43,786 nucleotides of DNA from Clostridiaceae bacterium (GTDB lineage: Bacteria; Bacillota; Clostridia; Peptostreptococcales; Natronincolaceae). The stretch lies in assembly GCA_018432235.1 (NCBI GenBank), contig JAHDLO010000027.1, forward strand, positions 1 through 43,786, written 5' to 3'. A model generated the notes under the pieces. The model was not told the origin of the DNA, did not search any database, and was given only the letters and a program-made list of their open reading frames with translations. This document shows, piece by piece, positions 6,632-15,168 of this stretch. The position numbers and the translations under genes were made by a program. Position 1 is the first letter of the stretch. Each line of letters begins with the position of its first letter.

Positions 6632-8041
6632 ATGGACAAAAAAACTCGCAGACATGTAATTGCTTTCTGCATTTTATTCTCTGGCCTTGTCATTGGGCTG
6701 ACAATCATACTACTGCTCTGCTTTCAGCGATTATCAGAGGATTGGAAATTGTCTTTGATTGTTTTTATCATTACTGGAATTTTAGGAATAGACCTTTGCC
6801 GCAGAAAAATAAAGGGTGTACACAACCACAACAATACGACAAAATGTGAAAGTTTGGATTTTGTTGAAGCGGTTCATAGCAATAAAGTATATCCGTTGAT
6901 ATATTGCCGAATGGCTATACAAGGGAATCTTGACATTGAAAAATTGAAAAACGCAGTTAATCTATCCAGCCAATATGTCCCTGAAATTCTTTATACTTAT
7001 GACTTTAAGATAGCGGGCTTTGTCAATCGGGGTTTAACTGCTGATAATGCAGTTATCATCACCGATTTTGACGATGAGACAGCCTTGCAGTGGGATATAA
7101 GTAAGAATGCACAGCTTCAAATCGCTATCTGCAAGGAAGAACAACAAAATACTATTGTTATTGGAATGAGTCATATTTTGACAGATGGAATGGGATTTTT
7201 GCAATATCTCTATTTGCTGGCGGCGCTTTACAACGGCGCCTCTCTGGGCGACAAATTACAGAACAAAAGGGATATTTCTCCTCTTTTGAAGAATATTCGT
7301 GTTCAACCGCCAACAGAACAATCAAAATACGGCAGACGAATTGTTGTCGTTCCCTTACGGTCTTTTAACAATGGTACACGGTTTTTCTGTTTGAACAGTA
7401 CAATCGCTGCAAATGATTTGACTGCCATTCATATGAAAGCAAAGAAAAGCGGTGCAACACTCAACCATGCTTTTATAGCAGCCTATGCCCGTGTCATCGC
7501 CCGTTTACAAAATACAGATAAGATAGTTTTGCCCTGTCCGGCTGATTTACGTCGATTTCAACCAAAGCAGGATCATCTAACCATAGCAAACATGACCGGA
7601 GTTTATAAAAAAATTGTTGTAGAAATCAATCCACAGCATACGTTCGCCGAAACCTTATCACAAGTTTGTATTGAAATGAAACTTCAACAAGACCGTTGCC
7701 GTTGCTTTGCGGATATGCGGCTGCTTAACTTTGCTTTTCATAAAACGCCGCGTTTTATATTGAAGAAAGCAATTATGAAAGGCTATCATTTGCTCCCTGT
7801 TTCCTATACCAATATGGGAATAATCGACCACGAAAAGCTGTATTTTCAAGACTGTTTTATCAAAAAATGCTATTTGACGGGAACCTATCGGCGCCCGCCT
7901 GACTTTCAGCTTTCTATTAGTACATTTCGGAATATATGCACATTAAATTGTACTTTGATTGGTGCAGATGGTGACGAAAGCATAGGTCAATTTACTTTAG
8001 AACAAGTAAAAAAAGAGTTATTAGAGTGGATAAAAGAATAG
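6632..8041 (+). CDS. Membrane-anchored condensation-fold acyltransferase
   Basis: I use the ATG at 6632 behind GCGGAG, giving 469 residues. Residues about 6-55 form two membrane helices (HVIAFCILFSGLVIGLTIIL and LSLIVFIITGILGIDL). The remainder resembles the chloramphenicol-acetyltransferase-like fold of condensation domains, alcohol acetyltransferases and PapA/WS-type acyltransferases. The catalytic motif HxxxDG is visible as SHILTDGMGF near residue 180, and PCPADLRRF near 310 resembles the conserved segment of the second half. It is the last gene of the TetR-controlled operon. The likely role is transfer of an acyl group at the membrane, perhaps to a lipid or glycolipid. Substrates cannot be read from sequence. 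Confidence 0.75.
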   Translation: MDKKTRRHVIAFCILFSGLVIGLTIILLLCFQRLSEDWKLSLIVFIITGILGIDLCRRKIKGVHNHNNTTKCESLDFVEAVHSNKVYPLIYCRMAIQGNLDIEKLKNAVNLSSQYVPEILYTYDFKIAGFVNRGLTADNAVIITDFDDETALQWDISKNAQLQIAICKEEQQNTIVIGMSHILTDGMGFLQYLYLLAALYNGASLGDKLQNKRDISPLLKNIRVQPPTEQSKYGRRIVVVPLRSFNNGTRFFCLNSTIAANDLTAIHMKAKKSGATLNHAFIAAYARVIARLQNTDKIVLPCPADLRRFQPKQDHLTIANMTGVYKKIVVEINPQHTFAETLSQVCIEMKLQQDRCRCFADMRLLNFAFHKTPRFILKKAIMKGYHLLPVSYTNMGIIDHEKLYFQDCFIKKCYLTGTYRRPPDFQLSISTFRNICTLNCTLIGADGDESIGQFTLEQVKKELLEWIKE

Positions 8042-8081
8042 CCGAGAGTATATCAAAAGTACCTTTCTATGTATACAACGG

Positions 8082-8100
8082 CGGTATCGGAGGTGCCGCC
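8082..8100. other. GC-rich hairpin in 8042-8244 intergene
   Basis: GGCGG pairs with CCGCC across about 10 nt, shortly after the acyltransferase stop. There is no T-run directly after it. The rest of the 203-bp convergent intergene shows nothing I can identify. Confidence 0.35.
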
Positions 8101-8244
8101 ATGTTACTGATTATTCGACATTATAAGATTAATCTCTACATATAAAAAAAGAATTCTCTATCAACAGGATAGTTGTGTCTGTAAAACATATACAGCTAAA
8201 TATGTTTTCAACCAGACTCATAAAATCCATGTGTATTCGGTCAT

Positions 8245-8571
8245 TTATTGATTGTCTTGTTCAGTTGATTCATCATAGGCAGCTACCACTATGGGTAATG
8301 ATTGAATAACTACATTGCCAACAGCAGGAAGGCCAACCAAGATACTACTTATAACTTCATCTCTTGTTGCTCCAAAAGATTTTGCCATTTTCACATGGAA
8401 AGGTAGTCCACTATCAAGACGAGCTGCCGCCATAACTGCAAGATAAGCAAGTTCTTGTGTCTTCTTATCCAATGCACTTGCACCTTCCAATGCATGCGCC
8501 GTTTCCATCCAGGCTTTATGTACCATTGGTGCTTCCTGTTCAAATAATTGATACGATTTGCTTACTTTCAT
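8245..8571 (-). CDS. Carboxymuconolactone decarboxylase (CMD/AhpD-like) family protein
   Basis: A 108-residue all-helical CMD-domain protein. The conserved tail of the motif is visible in FHVKMAKSFGATRDEVISSI, but the two catalytic cysteines of AhpD-type enzymes (CxxCxxxH) are replaced: the region reads LDSGLPFH. A thiol peroxidase role through those cysteines is therefore unlikely. It is the last gene of an operon running from the TetR gene at 9729 with short gaps. Its proximity to TfoX-C and zinc-ribbon genes suggests an accessory stress or redox unit, function unknown. Confidence 0.75.
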   Translation of the reverse strand: MKVSKSYQLFEQEAPMVHKAWMETAHALEGASALDKKTQELAYLAVMAAARLDSGLPFHVKMAKSFGATRDEVISSILVGLPAVGNVVIQSLPIVVAAYDESTEQDNQ

Positions 8572-8585
8572 AATTAAACACTCCT

Positions 8586-8837
8586 TTATAATTTGATAAA
8601 AAATTGTTTCAGATCTTCTTTAGTGCTTTCCGAAAGCTGTGTATAGCGTTTACCCTCAATTGCACCTTGTAATGCATACAGCATGTGTAAACAGGCAGTA
8701 TTATCAAACATATTAATACGGAAGAATGCGTCTTTGCTTCCAGTATTTATAAGCTCTTCCGATGTATAAATTCCAATAGCGTTCAATCGTCTTTCAATAA
8801 CCTTACCAACATTAGGTAGTTCAGATAATTTGCACAT
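8586..8837 (-). CDS. TfoX C-terminal domain protein
   Basis: An 83-residue protein matching the TfoX/Sxy C-terminal domain alone: LSELPNVGKVIERRLNAIGI is its typical helix-hairpin-helix-like opening, followed by TSEELINTGSKDAFFRI and a helical tail containing LYALQGAIEGKRY. The N-terminal TfoX domain is absent, as in many Firmicute members. It lies between the zinc-ribbon and CMD genes in the same operon. Competence regulation by this small form is not established. Confidence 0.82.
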   Translation of the reverse strand: MCKLSELPNVGKVIERRLNAIGIYTSEELINTGSKDAFFRINMFDNTACLHMLYALQGAIEGKRYTQLSESTKEDLKQFFIKL

Positions 8838-8861
8838 ATTAATACCCCTCGTATAATAAGT

Positions 8862-9131
8862 TTATCTTGACATATTAGCAGATTGCTTATTAAAATACGC
8901 CTTCCAAGCGGGAAGCTTTTTCATATTGCTTTCAGCTATTTTAGTTGCAACTTTTTCATCAAAGCCTTGCGTTTTTATGATAAAGTTAATCATATTTGCT
9001 TTTCTTTCCTCAAAAGATTGCATTGATCCATCAGGACGAGCGCAATGAACACAATAATCTTTACTGGTGTCTTCACTAGCAAAATCTGATGCTTCCTTCA
9101 TTGGCATACCACAAGCAATACATGTTTTCAT
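8862..9131 (-). CDS. Putative zinc-ribbon protein
   Basis: An 89-residue protein of the putative zinc-ribbon family. The metal ligands are CIACGMPM near the N-terminus and DYCVHCARPDGS near residues 26-37, which together give a four-cysteine site. A helical tail follows (FIIKTQGFDEKVATKIAESN). It is the second gene of the TetR operon, 16 bp after the regulator. Confidence 0.82.
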   Translation of the reverse strand: MKTCIACGMPMKEASDFASEDTSKDYCVHCARPDGSMQSFEERKANMINFIIKTQGFDEKVATKIAESNMKKLPAWKAYFNKQSANMSR

Positions 9132-9147
9132 TTAAGTCATCTCCAGT

Positions 9148-9729
9148 CTATTTTTTTATTAATTCCAATAAGGTTGCTATTAATTCTAAACTATACCGTT
9201 TCAAAAGGGGTTCATCAGGTGAAAATAAATCTTTATTGAGTAAATAGTAATGGATTAAACCAATCCATGTATTAAACACCATATACACAGGTATGCTTTT
9301 AACAGTATGATTTTGAATTTCTCCTTCAATTATTCTGTTAAAGTGAAAAGCAAAATTGAATTGTATATTTACAAGGGTCATCCGTACATCTTCAGGCAAC
9401 AAACTTTTTTCACTTATAAGATGGATATAAAAATTTTCATGCTTGCTCAAAATATTCAAATGGGTTTCAAGCAACTTTTTAATGCTATCATTTTTTTCTG
9501 TTAAATCATGTATTTCAAGCGCTAAATCAGCACCGAAGCTTTCTATTAAACAGGTTAATAATTCATTGACCGATGAAAAGTGAACAAATATTGTGCCATG
9601 GGATACTCCCGCTTCTTTTGCAATCATAGCAGTTGTTGCAGTAAAACCATATTCCGAATATATTTTATAAGCTGTTTCAAATATTTTTATCTTAGTATTT
9701 TCTTTCTGTATTTGTCGTTTTGATTTCAC
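9148..9729 (-). CDS. TetR/AcrR-family regulator of zinc-ribbon/TfoX/CMD operon
   Basis: A 193-residue TetR protein. Its DNA-binding domain is at residues about 10-58 (FTATTAMIAKEAGVSHGTIFVHF). The remaining helices form a ligand domain of unknown specificity. It is first in a four-gene operon with the zinc-ribbon, TfoX-C and CMD genes. Overlapping palindromes built from ACTCA half-sites at 9742-9762, immediately upstream, are the probable operator, so autoregulation of the whole operon is likely. Confidence 0.87.
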   Translation of the reverse strand: MKSKRQIQKENTKIKIFETAYKIYSEYGFTATTAMIAKEAGVSHGTIFVHFSSVNELLTCLIESFGADLALEIHDLTEKNDSIKKLLETHLNILSKHENFYIHLISEKSLLPEDVRMTLVNIQFNFAFHFNRIIEGEIQNHTVKSIPVYMVFNTWIGLIHYYLLNKDLFSPDEPLLKRYSLELIATLLELIKK

Positions 9730-9741
9730 TCGATAACCTCC

Positions 9742-9762
9742 AACTCATTGAGTTTATACTCA
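9742..9762. promoter_or_regulatory. Overlapping palindromes, probable TetR operator
   Basis: Two inverted repeats overlap here: AACTCATTGAGTT (9742-9754) and TGAGTTTATACTCA (9749-9762), giving three ACTCA/TGAGT half-sites. They end 13 bp upstream of the TetR start codon. Confidence 0.6.
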
Positions 9763-9796
9763 TTATAAAATGTTTTTGAATAAAAGTCAATGATGA

Positions 9797-9925
9797 GCAA
9801 GAGAAATACTTCGTTTTGTGGCTATTCCACTAACTGGTAAGCAGGACAAGTGTATTGACGCTTGCCCATTTGCAAAAAATTTCCCTGACGCAACATTTGA
9901 CCTTCAAGGAAATCAAAATGTCTAG
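9797..9925 (+). pseudogene. Open frame crossing the right repeat junction (gene remnant)
   Basis: A frame with no start codon reads RFVAIPLTGKQDKCIDACPF and continues into the duplicated last residues of the collagen protein, ending at the same TAG (9923-9925). The stretch KCIDACPF recalls one half of a 4Fe-4S cluster motif. It may be the 3' remnant of a gene joined to the repeat, or a chance frame. The fusion itself is visible; the origin is speculative. Confidence 0.3.
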
Positions 9926-10111
9926 CTAAAAGGAAAGGGGACAGATCTATGCGCTGTCCCCCTACTACATTGCCCCGTCCATTTCGGGAATTAAACTTGT
10001 CCTTATGACTCACTATCCTAATCCATGACTGTATTTCTTAGTATCCCCAGCTGCGCTATCTCACACTCAACGACATCACCGCTTTGCAAATACCTTGGTG
10101 GATTAAAGCCC
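9895..10111. repeat. 217-bp direct repeat, right copy
   Basis: The second copy of the 3272-3488 sequence, offset 6623 bp, with three substitutions. It carries the intact 3' end of the FAH-family gene, a copy of the hairpin (9937-9961), and a duplicated piece of the collagen 3' end (9895-9925). Confidence 0.93.
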
Positions 10112-10914
10112 ATACCAACACCACTGGGAGTTCCTGTTGCAATAATATCACCTGGCTTCAGTGTCATGCCCTGAGACAAATCATGGATTATTGTTGGAAT
10201 GTCAAAAATGAATTCCCTGGTATTTGATTTCTGTCTCGTTTCTCCATTTACCCTGCTACAAAGGCTTAACTCAAAGGGTAAGGGCAGCTGGCTTTTATGA
10301 AGTATATAGGGTCCCATTGCGGTAAAGCTATTTAAGCTTTTTCCCCGAAACCATTGTAAATGCCTAGTTTGAAGATCACGGGCAGATATATCATTCATTA
10401 TCGTATAGCCGAAGATATAGTCCTCCGCCTGCTCCTTTGATATATTAATACCTTCTTTGCCTATAATTACAGCAAGCTCGACCTCATAATCCAGCATGTG
10501 GGTGACCCCTATATGGCTGTTAACTATACCGTCGGGTCCTACAGCCCGATCGGCTCGTTTAGAAAAATACACTGGATGCTTCGGCAATTGAATTTCCTGA
10601 TTAAATCCTCTAGAGGTCTCCCCCACATGCTCTTTATAATTTAATCCCAAGCAAATAATGTCGTGACGAGGCTCAATAATTGGTGCACATATAGTGACTT
10701 CCCCTAATTTGTACCCTTTTGGCTTATCACCAGCCTCATTGTATATTTGCAGCAAAATATTAAAATCCGCCGAATCCATGCTTTTAATTAGATGATTCAT
10801 ATCAGAATAATATTCAGATAGTCCAAGGGTGTTGATATCATAAATGCCATCCATATTCCTATTGTAAATCCCTACTCCTGGTATATTATCCTTTATAAAA
10901 GAAATAAACCTCAA
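10018..10914 (-). CDS. FAH-family hydrolase/hydratase of sugar-acid operon
   Basis: A 298-residue fumarylacetoacetate-hydrolase-fold protein, full length. The start is TTG at 10914 behind GGGGGG. Metal ligands of the family are visible in DYEVELAVIIG and in GYTIMNDISARDLQ. Further family motifs are GLNYKEHVGE, RGKSLNSF and IIATGTPSGVGMG. Members act on 2-keto-3-deoxy acids or acylpyruvates. As the last gene after permease, dehydratase and aldolase genes, it probably processes a keto-deoxy sugar acid or a by-product. Its final 94 bp lie inside the 217-bp repeat. The exact reaction cannot be assigned. Confidence 0.82.
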   Translation of the reverse strand: MRFISFIKDNIPGVGIYNRNMDGIYDINTLGLSEYYSDMNHLIKSMDSADFNILLQIYNEAGDKPKGYKLGEVTICAPIIEPRHDIICLGLNYKEHVGETSRGFNQEIQLPKHPVYFSKRADRAVGPDGIVNSHIGVTHMLDYEVELAVIIGKEGINISKEQAEDYIFGYTIMNDISARDLQTRHLQWFRGKSLNSFTAMGPYILHKSQLPLPFELSLCSRVNGETRQKSNTREFIFDIPTIIHDLSQGMTLKPGDIIATGTPSGVGMGFNPPRYLQSGDVVECEIAQLGILRNTVMD

Positions 10915-10976
10915 CAGCAGTCCCCCCTTAGTAAAACAGAATTTTTTTTAAAAATTTTCCCTGCCGGAAGCCCAAC

Positions 10977-11867
10977 TTATATATAATCCTGAATAAGCGC
11001 CTTAATCACAGGCTTCTGGTCATTGTCCAGCTTTAAGTCAGAGCCCTTCAAGCTTGTATTAAATTCACGATCCAGACTCATGCTTACTGCCTCCTTCATC
11101 GCTAAAATAAAAGGATTGGATAGGTCATAAATGTGCATCAGTTGATTAATCTTCACCTGATAAGCTGTAAGCTTCTGCAAATCTCCTTCGTTAAAAGCGC
11201 GATGTGTATCAATAAAGAGCTTTGCTGCAAAATTGCTGAGACCGCCTATAATTCCTGCGCCACCAGACAGCAGGTTTGGCAGCAGGCACTCATCAAACCC
11301 AGAAAACACACAAAAATCAGGCTTAACTGCTTTAACTGCTTCAATATATTTTCTTGTGTTTCCGAACTGTACCGTAGAATCCTTTATGCCTACAATATTG
11401 TCAAAGTCCTTAGCAAGACGACTTACCAATTGTGCTGACATATTAACCGAGGTCCGTTCCGGGAAATTGTATAGCAATATTGGCAATGGTGACTCATCAG
11501 CGATTTTTTTATAATATTCGTAAAGGGCATCCTCACCTAAGGAGAAGAAGTATGGGCACAGGACTAAGGCTGCATCAGCCCCCAGCTGGTATGCATATTG
11601 GTTTAGCTCAATAACCTCTTCTACATTATTTGACCCTGTTCCTACCATAACCTTTGTTCTTTTTCCTACGGCCTCGATGGCAAATTTTAAATAGGTCTTC
11701 TTGGCTTCCAAGGCTAGAGTAAAAAACTCTCCAATACTCCCCATTAAAACAATGCCGTCTACCCCATCCTGTACTAGTTTATCGATTAGTTTAGCATTGC
11801 TTTCCCAATCAAACCCACCTGCTCCATCAAAAATTGTAATAATTGGTGTGTAAATTCCTTTAAACAT
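10977..11867 (-). CDS. DapA-family aldolase (2-keto-3-deoxy sugar-acid aldolase type)
   Basis: I use the ATG at 11867, ten bases after AAGGTGG, giving 296 residues starting MFKGIYTPIITIF; this is the usual family length. The upstream extension would overlap the dehydratase gene. TIM-barrel class I aldolase motifs are GSIGEFFTL (carboxylate binding), YNFPERTS (catalytic Tyr) and IVGIKDST (Schiff-base Lys). The operon of GntP permease, IlvD/Edd dehydratase and IclR parallels the E. coli YjhF-YjhG-YjhH-YjhI set, where the enzyme splits 2-keto-3-deoxy-pentonate into pyruvate and glycolaldehyde. Lysine synthesis is therefore unlikely. The true substrate is unproven. Confidence 0.83.
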   Translation of the reverse strand: MFKGIYTPIITIFDGAGGFDWESNAKLIDKLVQDGVDGIVLMGSIGEFFTLALEAKKTYLKFAIEAVGKRTKVMVGTGSNNVEEVIELNQYAYQLGADAALVLCPYFFSLGEDALYEYYKKIADESPLPILLYNFPERTSVNMSAQLVSRLAKDFDNIVGIKDSTVQFGNTRKYIEAVKAVKPDFCVFSGFDECLLPNLLSGGAGIIGGLSNFAAKLFIDTHRAFNEGDLQKLTAYQVKINQLMHIYDLSNPFILAMKEAVSMSLDREFNTSLKGSDLKLDNDQKPVIKALIQDYI

Positions 11868-11928
11868 ATTATCAGTCCACCTTAAAGTTATTTTTTCCCG
11901 ATCTATCCCTATATTTTCGTATAACAGC

Positions 11929-13653
11929 TTAGTAGCCTGCACCCTTCATTGCTGATAGTGCAGAGGTTGTATATCGCTTGAACAAACCCTTCCTTGGAGG
12001 CCTTGGGATAACACCCGCCTTTGCCCTTTCCTGTAGGATTTCCTCAACCTCCTCAAGGGACATCTCCACGCCATTGATACCAACAACATTTAATTTTCGA
12101 TCCATGATGTCGTATTCTATAATATCACCTGTAGCAATCCATGCTAATGGCCCTCCTGATGCAGCCTCTGGTGAAACATGGCCTATGGCGGCACCACGGG
12201 TAGCTCCGGAGAATCGACCATCCGTTACAAGAGATACTGTTCCATTTAAACGCTTATCACATACAATGGCTTCTGTGGTCATCAGCATTTCAGGCATACC
12301 ATTGCCCCTTGGACCTTCATAACGAATGACAATTATTTCCCCTGGATTGATATCTCCGTTGACCACTGCATTATAGGCATCTTCTTCAGAATTATATACC
12401 CTTGCAATGCCCTTGTGAGCAAACATTTTTTCACTGCAGGCTGAGTATTTGACAACAGAGCCCTCCGGCGCAAGATTTCCTCTAAGAATTGCAATAGATC
12501 CAATTTCCGTGACTTTATCTAGTGGAAATATGACATCCTCCCTTTTCAATCCGTAATTGGCCAGATAGCCCAGGTTTCTTTCAAAGAAGTTTTCCTTCTC
12601 TAAATCTTCAAGGTTTTCACCTAGAGTTTTACCTGTAACCGTCATAACATCCAAATTTAAATAATCCTTCAGCATAAGCTGAACCATTGGTATTCCTCCT
12701 GCAAACCAAAAGGACTCCGTCAAGTGCTTACCTGAAGGATTGATGTTTGCAATGTGAGGTATTTTATGGTTAATCTCGTCAAATAGCTCAGGTGTTAATT
12801 CAATACCCAGCTCCAACGCTATAGACGGAAGATGAATTGTCGCATTTGTTGAACCACCAATAGCAGCGTGAACAATAATGGCATTGACAAAGGCCTCTTT
12901 GGTCAATATTTTGCTTGGTGTAATATCCTTTTCTACCAACGCCATTATTTTTCTTCCTGCCTTACGAGAATTGCGTAGTATGTCTGTCATAGTTGCCGGC
13001 ATCAGAGCTGATCCAGGAAGTGCAAGACCCAGGGCCTCTGACATACATTGCATTGTACTGGCTGTACCTAAAAAGGTACAGGCTCCCGCAGAGGGGCATC
13101 CAGTTATTTTATAATCTCTGACCTCCTGATCGGTTATCTCGCCCTTTCTTTTTTGACGTAAAGATATATCTCCTGCTACTAAGGAGGTGGTCATATTGGG
13201 ACCTACCCGCATGCTTCCGCCGGGAATGAAGATGGTTGGTATATCTAATCTGGCAGCCGCCTTTAAATGGGCTGGTATAGATTTATCACAGGAGGAGGCT
13301 AAAATCATGCCATCCCACGAGCAAACCGACCCATGGACCTCCACCATATCACATAGGGCTTCCCGAGAAGCGAGTATATAATTCATTCCATCGTGACCCT
13401 GAGCGCAGCCGTCACATATATCTGTGGCATGGAACTGTGCAGGGAATCCACCTGTCTCAAAGACACCATATTTAACCTGTTCAGTAAGCTGATTCAGATG
13501 AACGCTGCCGGGATGACTGTCTCCAAACACATCTTCAACTAATATTTGTGGTTTTTTGATATCTTCCTCATCCCATCCAGTACCCAGCTGCAATGCATCA
13601 AACTGTGCCCACAATAATCTTTCAGAAGCACTTTTCTGTTTTATGTCTCCCAT
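11929..13653 (-). CDS. IlvD/Edd-family sugar-acid dehydratase
   Basis: I use the ATG at 13653, eight bases after AAAAGGAG, giving 574 residues. This size matches arabinonate/xylonate-type dehydratases. The three iron-sulfur cysteines are present in ICDGCAQGHDGM, SSCDKSIP and GCPSAGACTFLG. Other signatures are GGSTNATIHL and DGRFSGATRGAAIGHVSPEA near the C-terminus. The family dehydrates aldonic acids or dihydroxy acids. The neighbours (GntP permease, keto-deoxy-acid aldolase, IclR) point to an aldonate rather than to branched-chain amino acid synthesis. The substrate is not determined. Confidence 0.87.
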   Translation of the reverse strand: MGDIKQKSASERLLWAQFDALQLGTGWDEEDIKKPQILVEDVFGDSHPGSVHLNQLTEQVKYGVFETGGFPAQFHATDICDGCAQGHDGMNYILASREALCDMVEVHGSVCSWDGMILASSCDKSIPAHLKAAARLDIPTIFIPGGSMRVGPNMTTSLVAGDISLRQKRKGEITDQEVRDYKITGCPSAGACTFLGTASTMQCMSEALGLALPGSALMPATMTDILRNSRKAGRKIMALVEKDITPSKILTKEAFVNAIIVHAAIGGSTNATIHLPSIALELGIELTPELFDEINHKIPHIANINPSGKHLTESFWFAGGIPMVQLMLKDYLNLDVMTVTGKTLGENLEDLEKENFFERNLGYLANYGLKREDVIFPLDKVTEIGSIAILRGNLAPEGSVVKYSACSEKMFAHKGIARVYNSEEDAYNAVVNGDINPGEIIVIRYEGPRGNGMPEMLMTTEAIVCDKRLNGTVSLVTDGRFSGATRGAAIGHVSPEAASGGPLAWIATGDIIEYDIMDRKLNVVGINGVEMSLEEVEEILQERAKAGVIPRPPRKGLFKRYTTSALSAMKGAGY

Positions 13654-13688
13654 TTTCCAAATCTCCTTTTCTATCAATTTTTATAGCA

Positions 13689-13723
13689 CAAGCCAGACAA
13701 TAAATGTATTATTGTCCAGCTTG
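13689..13723. other. Strong stem-loop between permease and dehydratase genes
   Basis: CAAGC-ca-GACAATAA pairs with TTATTGTC-ca-GCTTG around a 5-nt loop: 13 base pairs with one symmetrical internal mismatch. No T-run follows in the transcribed direction. It may stabilise or process the permease message inside the operon. Confidence 0.6.
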
Positions 13724-13740
13724 CTAATATAGCTTGTTTT

Positions 13741-15168
13741 TTACCCTAGAAGTCCGATGCCATTAAATGCAAACACCAGTGCAAATAGTATTACGCTTAT
13801 AATTAAACTAGGGAAGGTTATGTATTTTAATGCCTGCTTCGGATTTAAATTATAGAAGCCGCTGAAAACCCAAAATCCACTGTTATTTACATGGTTAGGT
13901 CCTATTGCCCCTGCTCCGATAGCTAATACAGCTGCCAGCGGAGACAAGCCGAGGTTTGGTAATAGCGGCAATACTAACGCGGTTGCTGTCATTTGAGCCA
14001 TAGTCATGGAGCCTAGACAGGCCATCATTGCCATTGAAATTAGCCAAGGGATTGCTAATGCTGGTATTCCAAGGCCTGCTATAATGTTTGCTAAATCTTT
14101 TGCTGCAGGTGCTGCTGAAAGGACCTTACCAAAAGCTCCGCCCATTCCTGTTACTAACAGTGGTATTACAGCCATCTGCAACGCTCTTGTTACCCATGAG
14201 CCAAAAATGCACTCTAGGATTGTGGCATCCTTCTTTAGCTTGGGATCATTTTTTATGGCAATTTCTTTAATTTTATCTGTTCTTCCTATAACCAAAGTCA
14301 TAGCTGCTGCTACACCTATTAATAATGCCACCACCCTGTCACCCAGGAAAGTAATTATCTGATATGCCGTACTATTAGGGTCAAAGGATACCTTCATAAA
14401 TGATGCTACCGTTATCAATACAACAGGTAGGAATAAAGGTAAAAAGGAGTGAATCGTTGAAGGTAGGTTTTGATTCCAGCCTTCACCTGCAGCGGCCTGC
14501 TCATTATAGGCCAATTCCTCTGAGCTCTGTCTATATTCAGCAATAGGCTCAATCATTTCCTTGCCTGCCCAATCTCTAAGAAGGAAGTAGAATATAAAGA
14601 ATCCAATAATACCAATAACAGAACCAAAAAGAATTACCTTACCTAGATCAGCCCCCATTTCAAGGGTAATTGCCAATATCCCCGGTGTTGGAGGCACCAG
14701 TACGTGAGTGATATTTAGTGCTGCACATATAAATACCGCCATCTTTGCCATGCTTATTTTATGTTTTTGAGAAAGGTTGCTGGCTATTGGTGCCATGAGG
14801 AGAGTTGTGATATCGCCAAATACCGGTATGGAAAGAATGTAGCTGGCCATTGATGGACCTAGCTCAACGTTTTTACCATGAACAAGCTTGACAAAGAAAT
14901 TTGCTATCGGTATTGCCGCTCCTGTATCCTGAACAATAACTGCTATGATGCTTCCTAGAATAATTACGATACCTATGGAGGTTAGAGTCGCACCAAAGCC
15001 ATTGTTAATCGCTGTAATGGCCTCTGTAGGTGAGTTCCCCAATAATATTGCCATGGGGATGGTTACCAACAATATAGACAAAACTGGGTTCATTTTGAGC
15101 TTCAGTATTAAAGTCATTAAGCATACTACAGAACATACTAAGATAAGTAAAAATGTACCTGGTAGCAT
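13741..15168 (-). CDS. GntP-family gluconate/aldonate permease
   Basis: A 475-residue polytopic membrane protein of the GntP family, with about 12 hydrophobic segments. It shows family features such as ILSIPVFGDITTLLMAP, NITHVLVPPTPGILAI and GAGAIGPNHVNNSGFWVF. The ATG follows GAGGGGG. It is first in the operon and imports the sugar acid that the downstream dehydratase and aldolase degrade. Its promoter lies within the IclR operators at 15392-15426, about 225 bp upstream. Confidence 0.9.
   Translation of the reverse strand: MLPGTFLLILVCSVVCLMTLILKLKMNPVLSILLVTIPMAILLGNSPTEAITAINNGFGATLTSIGIVIILGSIIAVIVQDTGAAIPIANFFVKLVHGKNVELGPSMASYILSIPVFGDITTLLMAPIASNLSQKHKISMAKMAVFICAALNITHVLVPPTPGILAITLEMGADLGKVILFGSVIGIIGFFIFYFLLRDWAGKEMIEPIAEYRQSSEELAYNEQAAAGEGWNQNLPSTIHSFLPLFLPVVLITVASFMKVSFDPNSTAYQIITFLGDRVVALLIGVAAAMTLVIGRTDKIKEIAIKNDPKLKKDATILECIFGSWVTRALQMAVIPLLVTGMGGAFGKVLSAAPAAKDLANIIAGLGIPALAIPWLISMAMMACLGSMTMAQMTATALVLPLLPNLGLSPLAAVLAIGAGAIGPNHVNNSGFWVFSGFYNLNPKQALKYITFPSLIISVILFALVFAFNGIGLLG

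Noticed and set aside
10977..11867. Dihydrodipicolinate synthase for lysine
   Set aside because: The GSIGE motif and the operon with GntP permease and sugar-acid dehydratase favour a keto-deoxy-acid aldolase.
11929..13653. IlvD for branched-chain amino acids
   Set aside because: No ilv or leu genes are nearby, and the catabolic context with permease and aldolase argues for an aldonate.
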